Position numbers and translations under genes: made by a program. Below are positions 1 through 12,243 of a stretch of DNA of 64,000 nucleotides, in pieces. Origin of the DNA: Nemophila menziesii (Eukaryota; Streptophyta; Magnoliopsida; Boraginales; Hydrophyllaceae); contig JARWIR010000005.1 of NCBI GenBank assembly GCA_029959085.1, positions 48,672,850 to 48,736,849 of the forward strand, given 5' to 3'. Under the pieces are notes generated by a model. That model saw nothing but the letters and a program-made list of their open reading frames with translations, ran no database searches and was not told the origin of the DNA. How positions within the stretch are numbered: the stretch's first letter is position 1; the number at the start of each line of letters is the position of its first letter.

Positions 1-419
1 TTTGCAGTAGGAAGATCAATATTTTAAAATATTTTACCTCATAAAGCAAAATGTTTAGAAAAAGACAAAAAACAATTCAATTTTAATGCTGATATCAAGT
101 TAGTAACCATGCAAAATGACTGGGATATAAAATTTCTACTGACTTGATATCATCATTTTAATTTGGGGTTTTTAGTTGTCAATTTTATCTTTATAAACTT
201 TCCCTTGCGTCAGGGTAGCCTGGTTTGTCTCTTCCTCCCCCCCTTTAGCTTCTTACTATTAATACTTATACTAATAGACTAAAGGTGTAGTTTGCTCATA
301 TAAATGGTATCCTCTTAAGAAGATAAGTTCAAAATCAACTGTGATGCACTATATGATCAAATAACTAATATAGTTTGTTGTATCTTTCCTTGTTGGAAAT
401 TTTTCAGGTGAACTTATAA
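1..419. other. AT-rich sequence, no gene seen
   Basis: No open frame, RNA gene or clear repeat is visible. There is a short C-run near 235-245 and scattered poly-A/T tracts. It probably belongs to the same decayed repeat field as the LINE relic that follows. Confidence 0.4.
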
Positions 420-469
420 ATGGTAAAGCTTGGCGATTCTCTTCATTTTCACCAGTTAAGCCTGAAACA

Positions 470-700
470 AGAGATTTTTTTTGTGCTGATTGGTGAGAAT
501 AATTGTTCTCCAGTGATCAAGCCGTTTTTGTCATCTAGATTTAAGCATATTCCTAAACTTTATAATAATATTATTAGTGGTATTAAGACCTCAGAATTTT
601 TTAAAAGATATTTATATATTACTTGTGTCGAGAAAGAAGAGCATGACACCAAATTGGGTGGCAAAACAGAAAATGCATATCTTTATGTTTAATATTAGAT
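470..700 (+). pseudogene. LINE RNase H tail relic (weak)
   Basis: Two overlapping frames together resemble the end of a plant LINE RNase H domain. One frame has an ENNCSPVIKP-like stretch where such domains usually read E-x-D-A-x-x-V-I. After a shift, the other frame reads LVSRKKSMTPNWVAKQ, which matches in layout the LISRSKNLAADWVAKQ of the LINE at 42-48.8 kb. The catalytic aspartate of the last motif is N here (PNW instead of ADW). No start codon or intact frame exists, so this is a decayed fragment at best. It could be chance similarity. Confidence 0.35.
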
Positions 701-801
701 CTATTTTCTATCCCTTTCAATTGTGTAAGTTGGTTTATTTACCGCAATGCTATAGGAACTGGATTTTTTTAATGAGTCCTATTTTAATTTATGCAAGATA
801 A

Positions 802-1640
802 TTTTTCGCTGAATTTCTTTTTAATAATTTGAAAAGAGAAAATGCATTAATATTTTTAATATTCAAAAATATTGAAATATGATGGAAATAATTTTTTATG
901 TTGTACAGATTGGAGACCAAAGTTATCAATTTATCCCATGATATTACCTTTGAGGACCAAACCCATATTTCTTCATAATTTATTGTGATGCTTCAGTCAC
1001 CAATCTCTTTTCGTATTTTGGGATCGGTTTAATTAGTATATGGTCAATTGGAGAAATTTTGGATTGCGTAACTCAATTTTTTATTTGTGAATCTTATTTG
1101 TCGGGAAGCTCACACCATATTAGAAGACAATATGTTGACGTCTAATGCCAAAATTGACTTTACCATTTTGAGGCAGATTACGTAAAAGTAGTTGCAAGCC
1201 TCGTTTATTTGTCTAAAGTTTGGTAGAATCTGTGTTCAATTTGGAGAAAAGCTATTAGTCTCTTTGTTGGAAGATATATGTTTTATCATATTCTCATGAA
1301 TGGATTGGTTAAGTTTCTCATCGAGTGTATTAGACATAACCGCTTTTAGTTTCACACGTAACCTTTTATGATGTTAGGATTACGGAACAAATGTACGAAT
1401 TTGTGTTCATAAGTTACGTTATCATGAAATTCTCCAAAATAATTGCATTGCAAGAATTGATGAAAACTTAAAGTCCCAAGTGTGAAATGAGAATCCATCA
1501 TAGTGGATAGTTGATATTCAAGTTCAAATTTAAGGAAGATCATACGTGAGTGCTAAACAAAAGGTCGTATTTTGTGTATGGGAGACAACTCATGCTCGAG
1601 GACTTTCCAGAGTACTTCAAGGTTTGAAAACGTGGATTCA
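802..1640. other. No gene recognised; probable decayed repeat
   Basis: No coherent frame on either strand. The minus-strand frames near 1352-1854 run against the LINE ORF1 remains that follow and look like shadows. This stretch is probably more of the same eroded LINE. Confidence 0.35.
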
Positions 1641-2452
1641 ACTCAATAATATTATGAATGATATGTGGACAAGTGAGGGACTTGGTAAAATAGAAAAATA
1701 AATCAGATGAGCCATACAAAATAGAAAAATTGGACAATAAATCATTTACAAGGTTCCTTGTAGAGGTTGATGCAAAAGAGGATCCCGATCGCCATTTGGA
1801 GATTATCATTCTAAATGGAAGATATTTGATCAAGAAATAAGTTTTGAAGGTCATCCCTTATTTTGCACTATACGTAAAGCAATTGGCCATGTTGAAAATA
1901 AGTGTTTTATATGAAAGATACATATGTGAAAGTTGGTGGTGGCTCTATCAACATTGTGGCCCCAATAGTTATGTACCCAAGATAACAAGAACAAGTATGG
2001 GATGAGGTTAGGGGAAAATATATAACTAATATGAAGCGATCATAAGCAGTTACTAAAAATGGAGTCCCAGTTTGAGTGAAACTAGGTGCTCGATATCCGT
2101 CTACACAAAAACAAAAAAACTTAAAAAGGCGAGTCCTCCGGATCGAGCATGGCTCACACTACCGTTAGTAACATGTTTATGGTCTTTGATAGCGAGGATG
2201 ATCAAGAATACCCACAAAGTTTACCAGAGTACTTCAAATTATGACTATTGAGACAACTTCAACCAAGGTTGTTCCTTCTTCCCAATGAAAGTGCTACTAA
2301 CGCCCAATGACCCCACGTCAAAGGGATAATAATACACAAAACCGAAATGTCAAGAAATATAAGGTCAAGAGCATGAACAAGCAAGAAAATCAGCCATAGG
2401 TCAAAGAACCCAAGGAGGTAGAAAGAAGAATCAACCCAACACCGTGGGCAAG
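1641..2452 (+). pseudogene. LINE ORF1 relic (DUF4283 / CCHC zinc knuckle)
   Basis: Broken plus-strand frames show the landmarks of plant LINE ORF1 in the right order. WTSEGLGKI (about 1660) matches the LWTKEGLSVV segment of the intact ORF1 at 49.4 kb. RFLVEVDAKED (about 1752) matches the end of the DUF4283-linked region. HPLFCTI-x-KAIGHVENKCF (about 1850-1895) is a CX2CX4HX4C zinc knuckle whose second cysteine has changed to arginine. At least two frameshifts and several stops separate the pieces. The last 500 bp (to 2450) is the low-complexity tail. In an intact element ORF1 binds RNA and acts as a chaperone in target-primed reverse transcription; this copy cannot be functional. Confidence 0.6.
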
Positions 2453-2530
2453 TGGTGGGTCCTTGGGTGTGATAATAATCAACACTAAATAGGAGGACCT
2501 ACTAACCGCAAGTGTATGGGTAGTTCCAAG

Positions 2531-2571
<41 letters not shown>

Positions 2572-3640
2572 GGATTTTGTTCTTAGGGATTGGGCTGGTA
2601 TAACCAAAGTGTTCAATAAATAAGTAGTAGTAATTGCAACTACAGTAAATAAAGGGTAAAATATTATTTTTTTTGGTTTTGAGTTATAAACTACCGGACG
2701 CAAATAAATAAAACACTAAAGATTAACAGAAAGTAAATAAATTAACAACTAAAAGATGTGGACGCAAGGATAAGAGGTATACTTGAGCCTCGCAAGGGAT
2801 CTACCTAAATTCATATAATTAATGCTTCTGTTTAAGGGTAAAGTCAGTATTTATGTACTCATCGGGACTCTAAATTCTCCTAACCACTGTCAGGGTGGAC
2901 TTAGGAGCTATCCTACGGTATTACAAACCCTGTCAGGGCGATTGCAGCTTCTTCTGGATGTTGAAGTGTTTTACCATACCAGTCAAGTTTCAATATCTAG
3001 TAAGTTCTACGAATTAAGCAGTCTACTTTGACTTTGACTCCCAATTGGCTGCGTGATTAGTCAAGCCCATCAGGATCTTGACGAACACCACGCGTGTATT
3101 ACCTAGGTCTGTAATTAAATTTCCAGTCAAGGTGATCACCTCCACTAGTGAAAAGACCAATTACTAATACTTAATTCTAATTATCCAAATTGAAAGTAGT
3201 ATACAAGCTTGCGATAATAGTCAATACAAAATACTCAACTTAAATCAAATTAAACAATCCCAAATTCGGTAAAACATCAATTATATAAATTAGGGCTTAA
3301 CCCATAATTGAGATTCTCATGTACTAAATGTTTAGCTCATATTCATAGTAAAAACTATGAAGAAAATAAAAGAATTCATGCTTTCTAATGCAAAAATAAT
3401 TAAAAAAACTTAATTAAAGGGTTGTGTTGAACTGTTGTTGAAGAAAAATGATTTCTCCAACTCTTCCTTTGCCTTCTGCCTTTTTGCTCTCTTCTGACTT
3501 TTAGAAATAATGAAAGGTACTACAAAAATGAGGTCTAAAAGTCTATTTATACTAACCAAATCGGATTGGGTTTTTATTTTTAATTAAATGATTAAAAGCC
3601 CAAGTCCAATTAGTAATTCTCGCCCCTACTAATTGATTCC
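2453..3640 (-). mobile_element. Diverged, truncated LTR of the Athila-like family
   Basis: The stretch aligns by eye to the first 1.1 kb (plus-strand order) of the LTRs at 16526 and 21983. Shared points are a TGGTGGGTCC start, CCGCAAGTGTA, the paired GTCAGGGTGGACTTAGGAGCTA and ACAAACCCTGTCAGGG blocks, GAGGTCTAAAAGTCTATTTATA (the LTR TATA region) and AAAGCCCAAGTCCA. The LTR 3' end (in element sense) abuts the LINE relic at 2452 and no primer site follows. The other end is lost near 3640. It is an old solo or truncated LTR. A (TA)n tract has expanded inside it. Confidence 0.7.
2533..2569. repeat. (TA)n microsatellite
   Basis: About 18 uninterrupted TA dinucleotides lie in the old LTR fragment, at a point where the intact LTRs have only AAGTAATATAAG. 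The repeat therefore expanded after the LTR inserted. Confidence 0.95.
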
Positions 3641-3875
3641 TTAAGTATATTGTAATTTTTATATAATTTAGGAACTTAAAATTTTTTTTCTGTAATTTTT
3701 TTTCTTTTGTGATTAGTCATGTCTTGGAATAATCCTTGTGATAAATCCAGTATTTGAAGAAGAAAATAAACAAGATGGAGGATTAATGATCACTTCCATG
3801 CCTTCACGTAATGAAGTTACTCAGTTGACCGTTACAGGAGAATGGTCAACCCCTAAAATTCATGAGGTTATTTTT
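3641..3875. other. AT-rich spacer, nothing recognised
   Basis: The stretch lies between the end of the old LTR fragment and the poly-T that marks the 3' end of the minus-strand LINE fragment. No frame or repeat is recognised. Confidence 0.4.
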
Positions 3876-5110
3876 GTCTTTTTCTTTTTTTTTCGCTAAA
3901 TAAACAAATTTTTTAATAATAGCTTCACAAATGGTATCATTACAAACTTTTAGCTAGCTTCAAACAGAATCTACAAAAACAGATAGAAATACATATCTAA
4001 CTATCGATTCTATTACTTGAAAAACATTAACCAATTTTCACTTCTTTGCTATCTTGTCCCTGCTATTGTTGATCTTAAACCTCCTGTAGTTATTTGATTT
4101 TATATATAGCAGACTTTGTACGCCATGCATTATTTCTTCCTCAGTTCTAACATGACCATTATGCACCATCACGTTTCTATTAATCCACACATTATACACA
4201 AACGCTGTAAGCCATCCACCATCTATAAAGTTCAAAAACTTATCTTGTGCTTTATCAAGTAAAAACTCAATCGGCTCCTCCCATGTTCTACAATCAGGCC
4301 ACTTTACACCACTTTTTTCAACACACTTTATCAAGATTCTCCTTGAAAAAGGACACCCAACAAAAAGATGTTCCCTGTCTTCAACTGCATTGTGACATAT
4401 AACACACTCGCTATCAATGTTTATACCCCACTCACTCATTCTGCATTATGTGGGTAACCTATTAAGACAGGCCAACCATGTGATAAAACTACACTTACGT
4501 ACATTTGTTTTATACCACACCAATCTAGTCCATTCCAAAATGGTGCCTTGACCCTAATCTCCTGCACTGTTTTCTTAAAAGACAATTCATTCTTGCAGCT
4601 AGTTGACCATCTTATTTTATCCAACCCCCGACTAGGCTTAGGTATTATCTCAGCCAACCCACTAAACTCACTAGGGAAGTTCCATCTCCCTATATTATAA
4701 CAGCTATCCACTGTCTTTTTCACCACAAAGTATTAAACTCCATTTCCCTGTTCAAGACCTCTTTTACATTTTTACCCTTTACCAATCTGTCCTTATGAGT
4801 GATAAAATTAAAGGCCACCTCCCTCAAATTCAATATTTTTTCCAAATCCAAGCCATATCCTGCTTTACACTCATTCCCCATATACAACTATCCTTCATAA
4901 CATTCATATGAGCCCAACTACTCAACAAATTTCCGTCTCTATTATATATTCTCCAGAAAAGACTGAGCATACATATCTTATTCAGAACCGCTATATTAGG
5001 TACATTTAAACCCCCCCCTTCTGCTTTTCGAGCACACACTTTTTCCCAGGCTACCTTTCCTCCCCTTGATCCCTCCAAGTTACCTTTTCCAAATCTCCTA
5101 TCTCCCTCAA
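3876..5110 (-). mobile_element. 5'-truncated LINE, 3' end of ORF2 (zf-RVT)
   Basis: A minus-strand LINE 3' fragment. The T-rich run at 3876-3893 is the poly-A tail read on the opposite strand. Three successive frames give the part after the reverse transcriptase core. 5078-4830 has KVAWEKVC and the usual GGLNVPN segment. 4726-4436 ends with a GWPVLIGYP-like stretch. 4439-4038 carries the zf-RVT zinc motif CVICHNAVEDREHLFVGC followed by VWINRN. Frameshifts near 4800 and 4437 break the frame. No RNase H domain follows, as in the LINE at 49.4-54.3 kb. It cannot move on its own. Confidence 0.75.
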
Positions 5111-5197
5111 TTTGCTTTCAAGCTGTTTCAAGTATTATCACATATTAATTTCACATTGATCTCATGAAAAATAGTTAAAGTAAATATTTGTAATTGA

Positions 5198-6745
5198 TTA
5201 CCTGTTTTCAACAGCTTCATTTTGTTTATTTTTAGGTTGACTCTCATAATTCACATAATCTTCAGGTGTGATAATTTGTGATAGTCCAACACCTGAGTTG
5301 TACATGTTATCCAAATCAAAATAGTCTACATTGTTAACTTTTTTTTCTACTCCAAAGTTTTGGTCATTATTTGTTTTCTCTATTGTTTCATCGATCACTT
5401 CCTTCCTTGTTTCTAAAACAATATCTAGATTTTCATCTTTGTTGGGATTTTCATACTCATGTATATTATCATCTTTATCATTCATTGGATTATCAAATAA
5501 ATCTGGCATTACATCATCAGCATTATTGATGTTTTCATCTTTGTTCACATCAGTTTGTTCATTACCACGAGGAATGAAATCGTCATCTCTATTTTCATCT
5601 TTATCATTCGTTGGATTTTCAAACAAAACTGGTATTACATCCTCAGCATTGTTGATGTTAACACCATCTTTATTATCATGTTCATCATTGTTGACTTCTT
5701 TTTCTACTCCGAAGTTTTGCTCATTATTGTTGATGTTTTCATTGTCTTCCTTTCCAGTATGCTCGTCCTCTGCATCAAAATCTTTTTCATGTTCAAGGAT
5801 TTTCAACTCCTCGGTGTTAACCTGTCATTAATCATACTGAAAAAGTTAGAACATATTTTTTTGTACTAATCCCATCAATATACTATAAACATAAAAAAAT
5901 CCCGTTAATTTCCCCAAAATTCCATTAGATAAAATCCAAATAGTTTCTAAATACCATAAACAGATCCCATCTCAACCTTAATCCTATCCGCTTATAACAC
6001 TTATAGCATTGTGATTAATCCCATCATTAGAGTATTTTAGTACTTACATGAACTTCTAAAGCATCTAAAAATGTTAAAATGTATTAATCCCATCAATATA
6101 CTATAAACAAAAAAAATCCCGTTAATTTACCCAAAATCCCATTAGATACAATCCAATAGTTTCAAAATCCCATAAACAAATCGAATTTCAACCTTAATCC
6201 CATTGTGATTAATCCCATCATTAGAGTATTTTAGTACTTACATTAACTTCTAAAGCATCCAAAATGTTAGAACATATTTTTTTGTATAAATCCCATCAAT
6301 ATACTATAAACAAAAACAAATCCCGTTAATTTACCCAAAATCCCATTAGATACAATCCAATAGTTTAAAATCCCATAAACAAATCGAATTTAAACTTTAA
6401 TCCCATTGTGATTAATCCCATAATTAGAGTATTTTAGTACTTACATTAACTTCTAAAGTATCCAAAATGCATTTAACTACTTTTGATTTGCGGTTTTGAC
6501 TATCGCAAACATCTAACCACTTCAATACCCTTGGGAATGCATCAACTTTATCAGGATTCCAACCAGAAACATGCTCAAAGAAAAATGGCTACAAAATCAA
6601 AAACAAATAATGTCAGTTTATTTTCTTATTGATATATAAGAAATTCAGTCAACTTACTATAAACGCATAAGTTGGTCCTAGTACACGTGTAGTCTTCCCT
6701 AAACTTATTGAAGTGAGTATCGTTTGACATGAATGTCCTGCCCAT
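5198..6745 (-). pseudogene. Copy A of a TE-associated plant-mobile/DUF1985-like gene, 3' part
   Basis: Three exons can be matched to copies B and C. Exon a (about 6745-6658) keeps only the end of the globular domain, with RVLGPTYAF where B and C read RVKGPTCML. Exon b (6588-6445) begins with FFFEHVSGW and contains FPRVLKWLDV. Exon c (5821-5198) is an open frame of about 207 codons. It begins VNTEELKILEHEKDF, equivalent to VSTNELQILENEE of copy C, and is strongly acidic and N-rich with two internal near-repeats (ENINNADDV type). The upstream part of the domain is missing and no start codon can be assigned. The coiled-coil exon of B and C is not seen here. The likely origin is a gene captured in a DNA transposon; molecular function unknown. 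Confidence 0.55.
5840..6440 (-). repeat. About 200-bp triplication inside the intron of copy A
   Basis: Three head-to-tail units occupy the intron between exons b and c, with boundaries near 6040 and 6235. Each carries the same order of words (minus strand): end of exon b (GAAGTTAATG-like), GTAAGTACTAAAATACTC, TGATGGGATTAATCAC, AATGGGATTAAGG, TGGGATTTTGG, GATGGGATT. The duplication included the 3' end of the exon, so each unit brings its own splice donor. Confidence 0.8.
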
Positions 6746-6759
6746 AAACCGAAATGTTT

Positions 6760-7683
6760 AGTATAATTTTAACTTAGATTTCTTTTTAATTAAAATCTTA
6801 AAAACATGATAATTAAGTAAAAAAGAAGAAATCACTATGAATAATTAGTTTTTGAAACTATAACGCAAAAAAACACAGATGAATAACATCAATTAAGAAT
6901 CTAATTAGACTAATACAATCATTTAACATATGAGTTAATTTGTTCAACTTATTTTAACATAGATTTCTTTTTAATTAAAACCCTAAAAACATGATAATTA
7001 TGTAAAAAAAGAAATCACTATCAATTAATTAGTGTTTAAACTACGAAGTAAATTAAACTATATGTTATTAATGATTTTTTCATGAGACTGAATGGAAAAA
7101 AAAGGCAAAAATCATATGTTCATACCTTTTTAACAATTGCCGAAGTGCTTGTTAATGTTTTCCTTCTTCGTTTTATGTTACGTTTCTTCGTTTCTGATCG
7201 ATTACAATAGATTCGTATCTATGATTTTTTGTGTGAGTTTAAGTTTCAGTGCGACATTATTTGAGTGAATGTTTTAGTGTGTGAGAAAAGGTTATATGAG
7301 TTTCCGTGTATTAATGATTGTTCTGTGAACTATTCAGCTAAAGTAAAAATAAAAAAAAAGGTTGTGTATATGAGTTGGCTCGAACTGAGGTTGGTAAGAT
7401 AGTAGTAGTGCATTCTATTTTATTGTGCTATGTTTCTCTTTAGTCAACTAAATGTTTAGTTTAGTATTTCAACCCAACGCAAAATCTGAAGTATCACCCC
7501 CCAACTCACTTAATTACCTAATAGTATATCAATATTGCAATCCCCCATTTTGATTTGTTCCAAGGGATACAATACTTTTTTTTTCAAAATAGTATTCTAC
7601 CCGTGTACTCTATAGGATCATACGTCAATATAATTTCCATCACTCTGAATTAGCATGTCAATTCGTGTTTAAATAACATTGAT
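6760..7683 (-). other. Decayed intron and 5' region of copy A
   Basis: No frame is visible. A minus-strand splice-donor-like AAG|GTATGAAC near 7126 and the sequence to about 7450 resemble the 5'-untranslated exon and upstream region of copy B (12.84-13.2 kb). Both have a TTCGAAC/CTCGAACTGAGGTTGGTAAG-like block followed by ATTGTGCTATGT. The middle part holds a direct repeat of about 70 bp with CATGATAATTA and AAAAGAAGAAATCACTAT at about 6780-6840 and 6955-7025. Confidence 0.4.
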
Positions 7684-8204
7684 ATTCTAAACTTTCCATC
7701 AAACATGGGATGATGATTACAACCCATTGTGGTAATGGTATTTATCAGGGTGATGGTACTTATAGTGGTGGTGGGACTCAAGTGGGGGTGATGGGATTCG
7801 TCCCCTTGGTGGGATTTATATGTTTAAGCTTGACTTATTCGAATCGGATAACAAAAATTCAATCAACATTCTTTGAAATCGATGACACATTCATCATGTT
7901 GATGGAGACTAGTAAGGTGATGAGAGTTATTGTTGATGTGTGTCGTATGGTTATGGGACTCAATTGCAATAGTGGGACTAAACTAAGTGATGGGAATCAT
8001 CGGGGGTGATGGGAATCAACAAGGATGATGGGACTCGATTCAGATGTTCAAATCCCATTGATATTCTAACCTTCCCATCAAACACTGGATGATCAATACA
8101 AATCCATTGCGGTGATGGGACTCAACTGGTGTGATGGTACTTATCAAGTGACGGTATTTTATAGTGGTGATGGGACTCAAGCGGGGGTGATGGGATTCGT
8201 ATTC
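7684..8204 (+). repeat. TGATGGGA minisatellite module 1
   Basis: Degenerate repeats of GGTGATGGGACTCAA surround a conserved phrase: GATATTCTAA-CTTTCCCATCAAACA-TGGATGATGA-TACAACCCATTGTGG. Another phrase, GGGATTCGTCCCCTTGGTGGGATTTATATG, recurs at 9.7 kb and at 25.3 kb beside the MULE. No protein is credible here; the 99-codon plus frame at 7710 is made of the repeat. Confidence 0.8.
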
Positions 8205-9490
8205 GAGACAATGAATATGAATCCGAAATGACTCTACTATGAAATAAAAACAAAAAAACAACTACTAATATAATACTTTAGGGAGATAAAAGATCCCACC
8301 AAAAGAGAGGAAACAATTTTTTTTTTTTGTAGTTGGTGTGATTTTTGAAACAGGATCAATAGGCAAGTGTAGAGCTTATGCATAGTATTTGTGGCCATTG
8401 TGCTCAAAGAGTATTCGTTTATAAAATTTACTATCAATATTCTTATTATGGGATTCATTGTATGAAATAATTTAAATATAAAAAAAATTGTTTAAGTTCA
8501 ATGTAGTTGAATGTATGGATGAACAAATTAGTATCATACTAGTTTGTTCATAAAAAAATACAACAAAATGAGATTATATAACTAGCTAGGGACTTGTTTA
8601 CTATCAATATTCTTATTATGGGATTCATTGTATGAAATAATTTAAATATAAAAAAATTGTTTAAGTTCAATGTAGTTGAATGTATGGATGAACAAATTAG
8701 TATCATACTAGTTTGTTCATTAAAAAATACAACAAAATGAGATTATATAACTAGCTAGGGACTTGATCATACAAACTACTAATAGATGTTGAAACCGAGT
8801 CAATGAATATGAATCCGAAATGACTCTACTATGAAATAAAAACAAAAAAACAACTACTAATATAATACTTTAGGGAGAAAAAAGATCCCACCAAAAGAAA
8901 GGAACGGTAGTTGGTGTGATTCAAACCAGGATCAATAGGCAAGTGTAGAACTTATGCATAGAATTTGTAACCATTTTGCTCAAAGAGAATTCTTTTATAA
9001 ACTTTACTATCAATATTCTTATTATGGGATTCATTGTATGAAATAATTTAAATATAAAAAAATTGTTTAAGTTCAATGTAGTTGAATGTATGGATGAACA
9101 AACTAGTATCATACTAGTTTATTCATCAAAAAATACAACAAAATTAGATTAGATAACTAGCTAGGGACTTGATCATACAAACTACTAATAGATATTGAAA
9201 CCGAGTCAATGAATATAAATCCGAAATGACTCTACTATGAAATAAAAACAAAAAAACAACTACTAATATAATACTTTAGGGAGAAAAAATATCCCACCAA
9301 AAGAAAGGAACAATTTTTTTTGTAGTTGGTGTGATTCGAACCAGGATCAAGAGGCAAGTATAGAAGTTTTGCATAGTATTTGTAACCATTATGCTAAATT
9401 AGCTTCCATTTATAAACTTTACTATCAATGTTCTTATTATAGGGTTGATTGTATAAAATCATCTAAATATAATAAAGTTGTTTAAGTTCA
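8205..9490. repeat. Tandem array, about 406-bp unit, three copies
   Basis: Units start at the phrase CAATGAATATGAATCCGAAATGACTC at about 8207, 8798 and 9204. The second to third spacing is about 406 bp. The first unit is longer because a segment of about 185 bp (ACTATCAATATTCTTATTATGG to ACTAGCTAGGGACTTG) is itself duplicated at about 8428 and 8601. The short minus-strand frames in it are shadows. TGATGGGA modules flank the array on both sides. Confidence 0.85.
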
Positions 9491-10412
9491 ATTGGTGGGC
9501 AAAATCAACCCAAATGAAAACAAACAAGGATGATGGGACTCGATTCATATGTTCAAATCCCATTGATATTCTAACCTTCCCATCAAACACTGGATGATCA
9601 ATACAAACCGATTGCGGTGATGGGAATCAATTGGTGTGATGGTACTTATCGAGTGATTGTATTTTATAGTGGTGATGGGACTCAAGCAAATGTGATGGGA
9701 TTCGTCCCTTCTATGGGACTCAATTGCAACGGTTGGACTCAACTAAGTGATATGGATCATCGGGAGTGATGGGAATCAACAAGGATGATGGGACTCGATT
9801 CAGATGTTCAATCCCATTGATATTCTAACCTTCCCATCAAACACTGGATGGTGAATACAACACATTGTGGTGATGAGACTCTATTTAGGTGATAGGACTT
9901 ATCGTGTGATGGTGCTTATCGTGGTGATGTTACTTATCGTGGTGATGAGACTAAATTGGGGTGATGGTACTAAAGCGGTGGTGATGGTATTTATGTTCTA
10001 GCTTGACTAAATCCAATCGGCTAGCAAAAATCCCATTAACATTCTTTTAAATCGGTTAGACATTCGTCATGTTCATGGATAATATTCGGGTGATGGGATT
10101 TAATGGTGATAGTACTAATAAGGGTGATGGGACTCAATATAGGTATTTAATCAAACAAATTGTGTCTCGTAGTTTTGTTACTTTTTTAATCTATTACAAA
10201 TTAAAATAGCATCCACAACTATAGTCAAAAGTGAGAAACATAATAATTGAATAATAATATATTGATAAAAGGTGAGAAATTAACTAGTGAAACTTAATAC
10301 ATAAACTAGAAAATAGGATAATAGTCTAAAAATAGTCCAAAATTTTAATCATCTTCTTCAATATTTCTGGTTAAGTAAGTTTTCAGTCACACTTATCAGT
10401 ATCGTCACAAAT
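9491..10412 (+). repeat. TGATGGGA minisatellite module 2 and spacer
   Basis: Two more copies of the module (about 9530-9700 and 9780-9990) carry the same AACCTTCCCATCAAACACTGGATG phrase, then diverged repeats to about 10150. The remaining 260 bp to the end of copy B is AT-rich and empty. Confidence 0.75.
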
Positions 10413-12243
10413 TTATTCCCTTTTCCTTTTCTTTGAATAGAGTCCGCTTTGTGCTGCGTATGTAAATTCCAACTCCTTATATACTTCTTCAAGTAGTGTA
10501 TACCAATTTTCATTTTGATGAGCTAGTTGTTCAACCTCTTTTCCAAGATTGTCGTGTCTTTTCATGACAGCCTTTGACAATTCGACTTGCTGTTTTTTAA
10601 ATCTTCTTCCTCTTTGTAGTTCAATTTCGAGTTGCTCAATTTGACGCTTTAACAAGTTGAGTGGAGCTTCTGCTATTAGATCTTGTTGATTCCTAATCTT
10701 ATCTCTCAGGTCGCCGATTGTTGCTACTTGTTCCCGACAGTGTACCATAGCTTTCTTTCTTTCTTCACATTCTTTTTCATACATTTCCATCATTTCCTTT
10801 TGTCTATCTTCAGCTTCCTTTGTTGCAGATTTAAGTTCCTCCAATTCTGTTGTAAAATCTTGTAATTCTTTCAACTTTTCTTCAAGATTGGATATTTTCT
10901 GATCTTTCATATGTAACTCATCCATCAACAAATTCTTCTTCTGTTTTAGCTCGGTTATCTTTTTCTGATTTTCGATGTTCAATTTGATGCTTAGTGTGTA
11001 AAAAGAAAAATTAGATCAGTTTTTGATATGATTAATGATATTACTATACTGTTAAAACAAACTTACCTTTTTTCTTTACATTTTTTCACAGTCTGATCAT
11101 CCTTTACAATTTTTCTTTTTTCAACCACAGCTTCGATTTTTGTGGTTTCACTGTCATCTTGTTTTGTTTGAGTTTCATCCTCTTCGTTATATACCTCATC
11201 CTGGTTCTCCACTTCTTCTAAAATATTATCTTGCTCAACAGTTGTGTTAAAAATTCTTTCTTCGTTCTCAAGAATTTACAGCTCATTAGTAGAAACCTTC
11301 AATAATTAATATTATCAATCAAAAATTATAATGTGATCAATTCTATTTAAACACATTACAAAATAACTTACATTTACTTCCAAAGCCTTTAGAATAAAAT
11401 TCTTAGATGTTGTCATGTCCATCCATTTCAGTATCCTTGGAAAATATTTATGTTCATCTTTATTTTTATAACGTTTAACATGCTTAAAGAAGAAATCGTA
11501 TATTCCCACAATAGAAATTGTTATTAATCAAGATAAATAACATATATGTTTTATATTCAAGAAAAGAATTAAAACATACTTACTGCTAGCATGCATGTAG
11601 GTCCTTTCACACGGGTTGTTATTCCGTTACCTATAGAGCTTAATAATTCATTACGAATGCTTGTTTTCCAATCAAACTTGTTAATATGTTCAAGATCTTC
11701 CGAAATAGGAATAATCCACCAATCAACAACATGTGAATTGTAGGGGTAGAATATTGTCGCCAATCCATACATGCATAATAGTTTTGCAAATATAACCAAA
11801 TTTTCATCTGTTTGTTCTGCACCTGCTATTATTTCAATTCGTGCTTTAAGATCCGAGATTGATAGCTTGTTCGGTGATTGACTTATTAATGGGAACTGTA
11901 ATCTGTAAAATTCCGACCTCATAGCATCTAGCCTTGTCCTTGATAGTATAGGTATGTCCCCTCCGCGAACACCCATTATAATTCTTATGTCTTCATTCGT
12001 TAGTGGTATTGTTTTCCCTGCCACTATGAATCCTTCTTTTTTAGTGCTATAGGACATTATTATTGCTTCTGTAGTTGTGTTATCTTTCTTAATATGTTCT
12101 AGCTCATTCTTCATTTTTTATAATCCTTTTATCAATGGGAAAAAAGGTATTTGTTGACAAGCATTCATATGTCTATCAGTTACATTGTTGTTCTTCAAAA
12201 CTTGGAATAGTCCCTCTAATGTTGAACGAAACTCTCGCCCCAT
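10413..12243 (-). pseudogene. Copy B of the plant-mobile/DUF1985-like gene with coiled-coil tail
   Basis: Minus-strand gene read 5' to 3'. Exon 2 starts MGREFRST at 12243 and runs to 11584. It has the layout known from the N-terminal domain of plant TE-associated Ulp1-like proteins: a LTDRH..A..IPF start, IPLTNEDIRIIMG, then FAKLLCMYGLATIF and FDWKTSIRNELL. Exon 3 (about 11490-11375) has FPRILKWMDM. Exon 4 (about 11300-11068) is acidic. Exon 5 (about 10990-10413) is a coiled coil of about 190 residues ending KKRKRE, a possible nuclear signal. Damage: TAA at 12118-12120 just before MKNELEH, a TAA in place of CAA at the start of exon 4, and the intron 2 acceptor changed from AG to AC (about 11494). 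No Ulp1 protease domain is present. Nuclear DNA-transposon cargo is the best guess; function unknown. Confidence 0.6.

Noticed and set aside
5331..5869. Serine/phenylalanine-rich plus frames of 166 and 104 codons
   Set aside because: They are the complement of the acidic minus exon of copy A.
7710..8009. 99-codon plus frame
   Set aside because: Composed of the GATGGGACT repeat; the Gly/Asp pattern only reflects the repeat.
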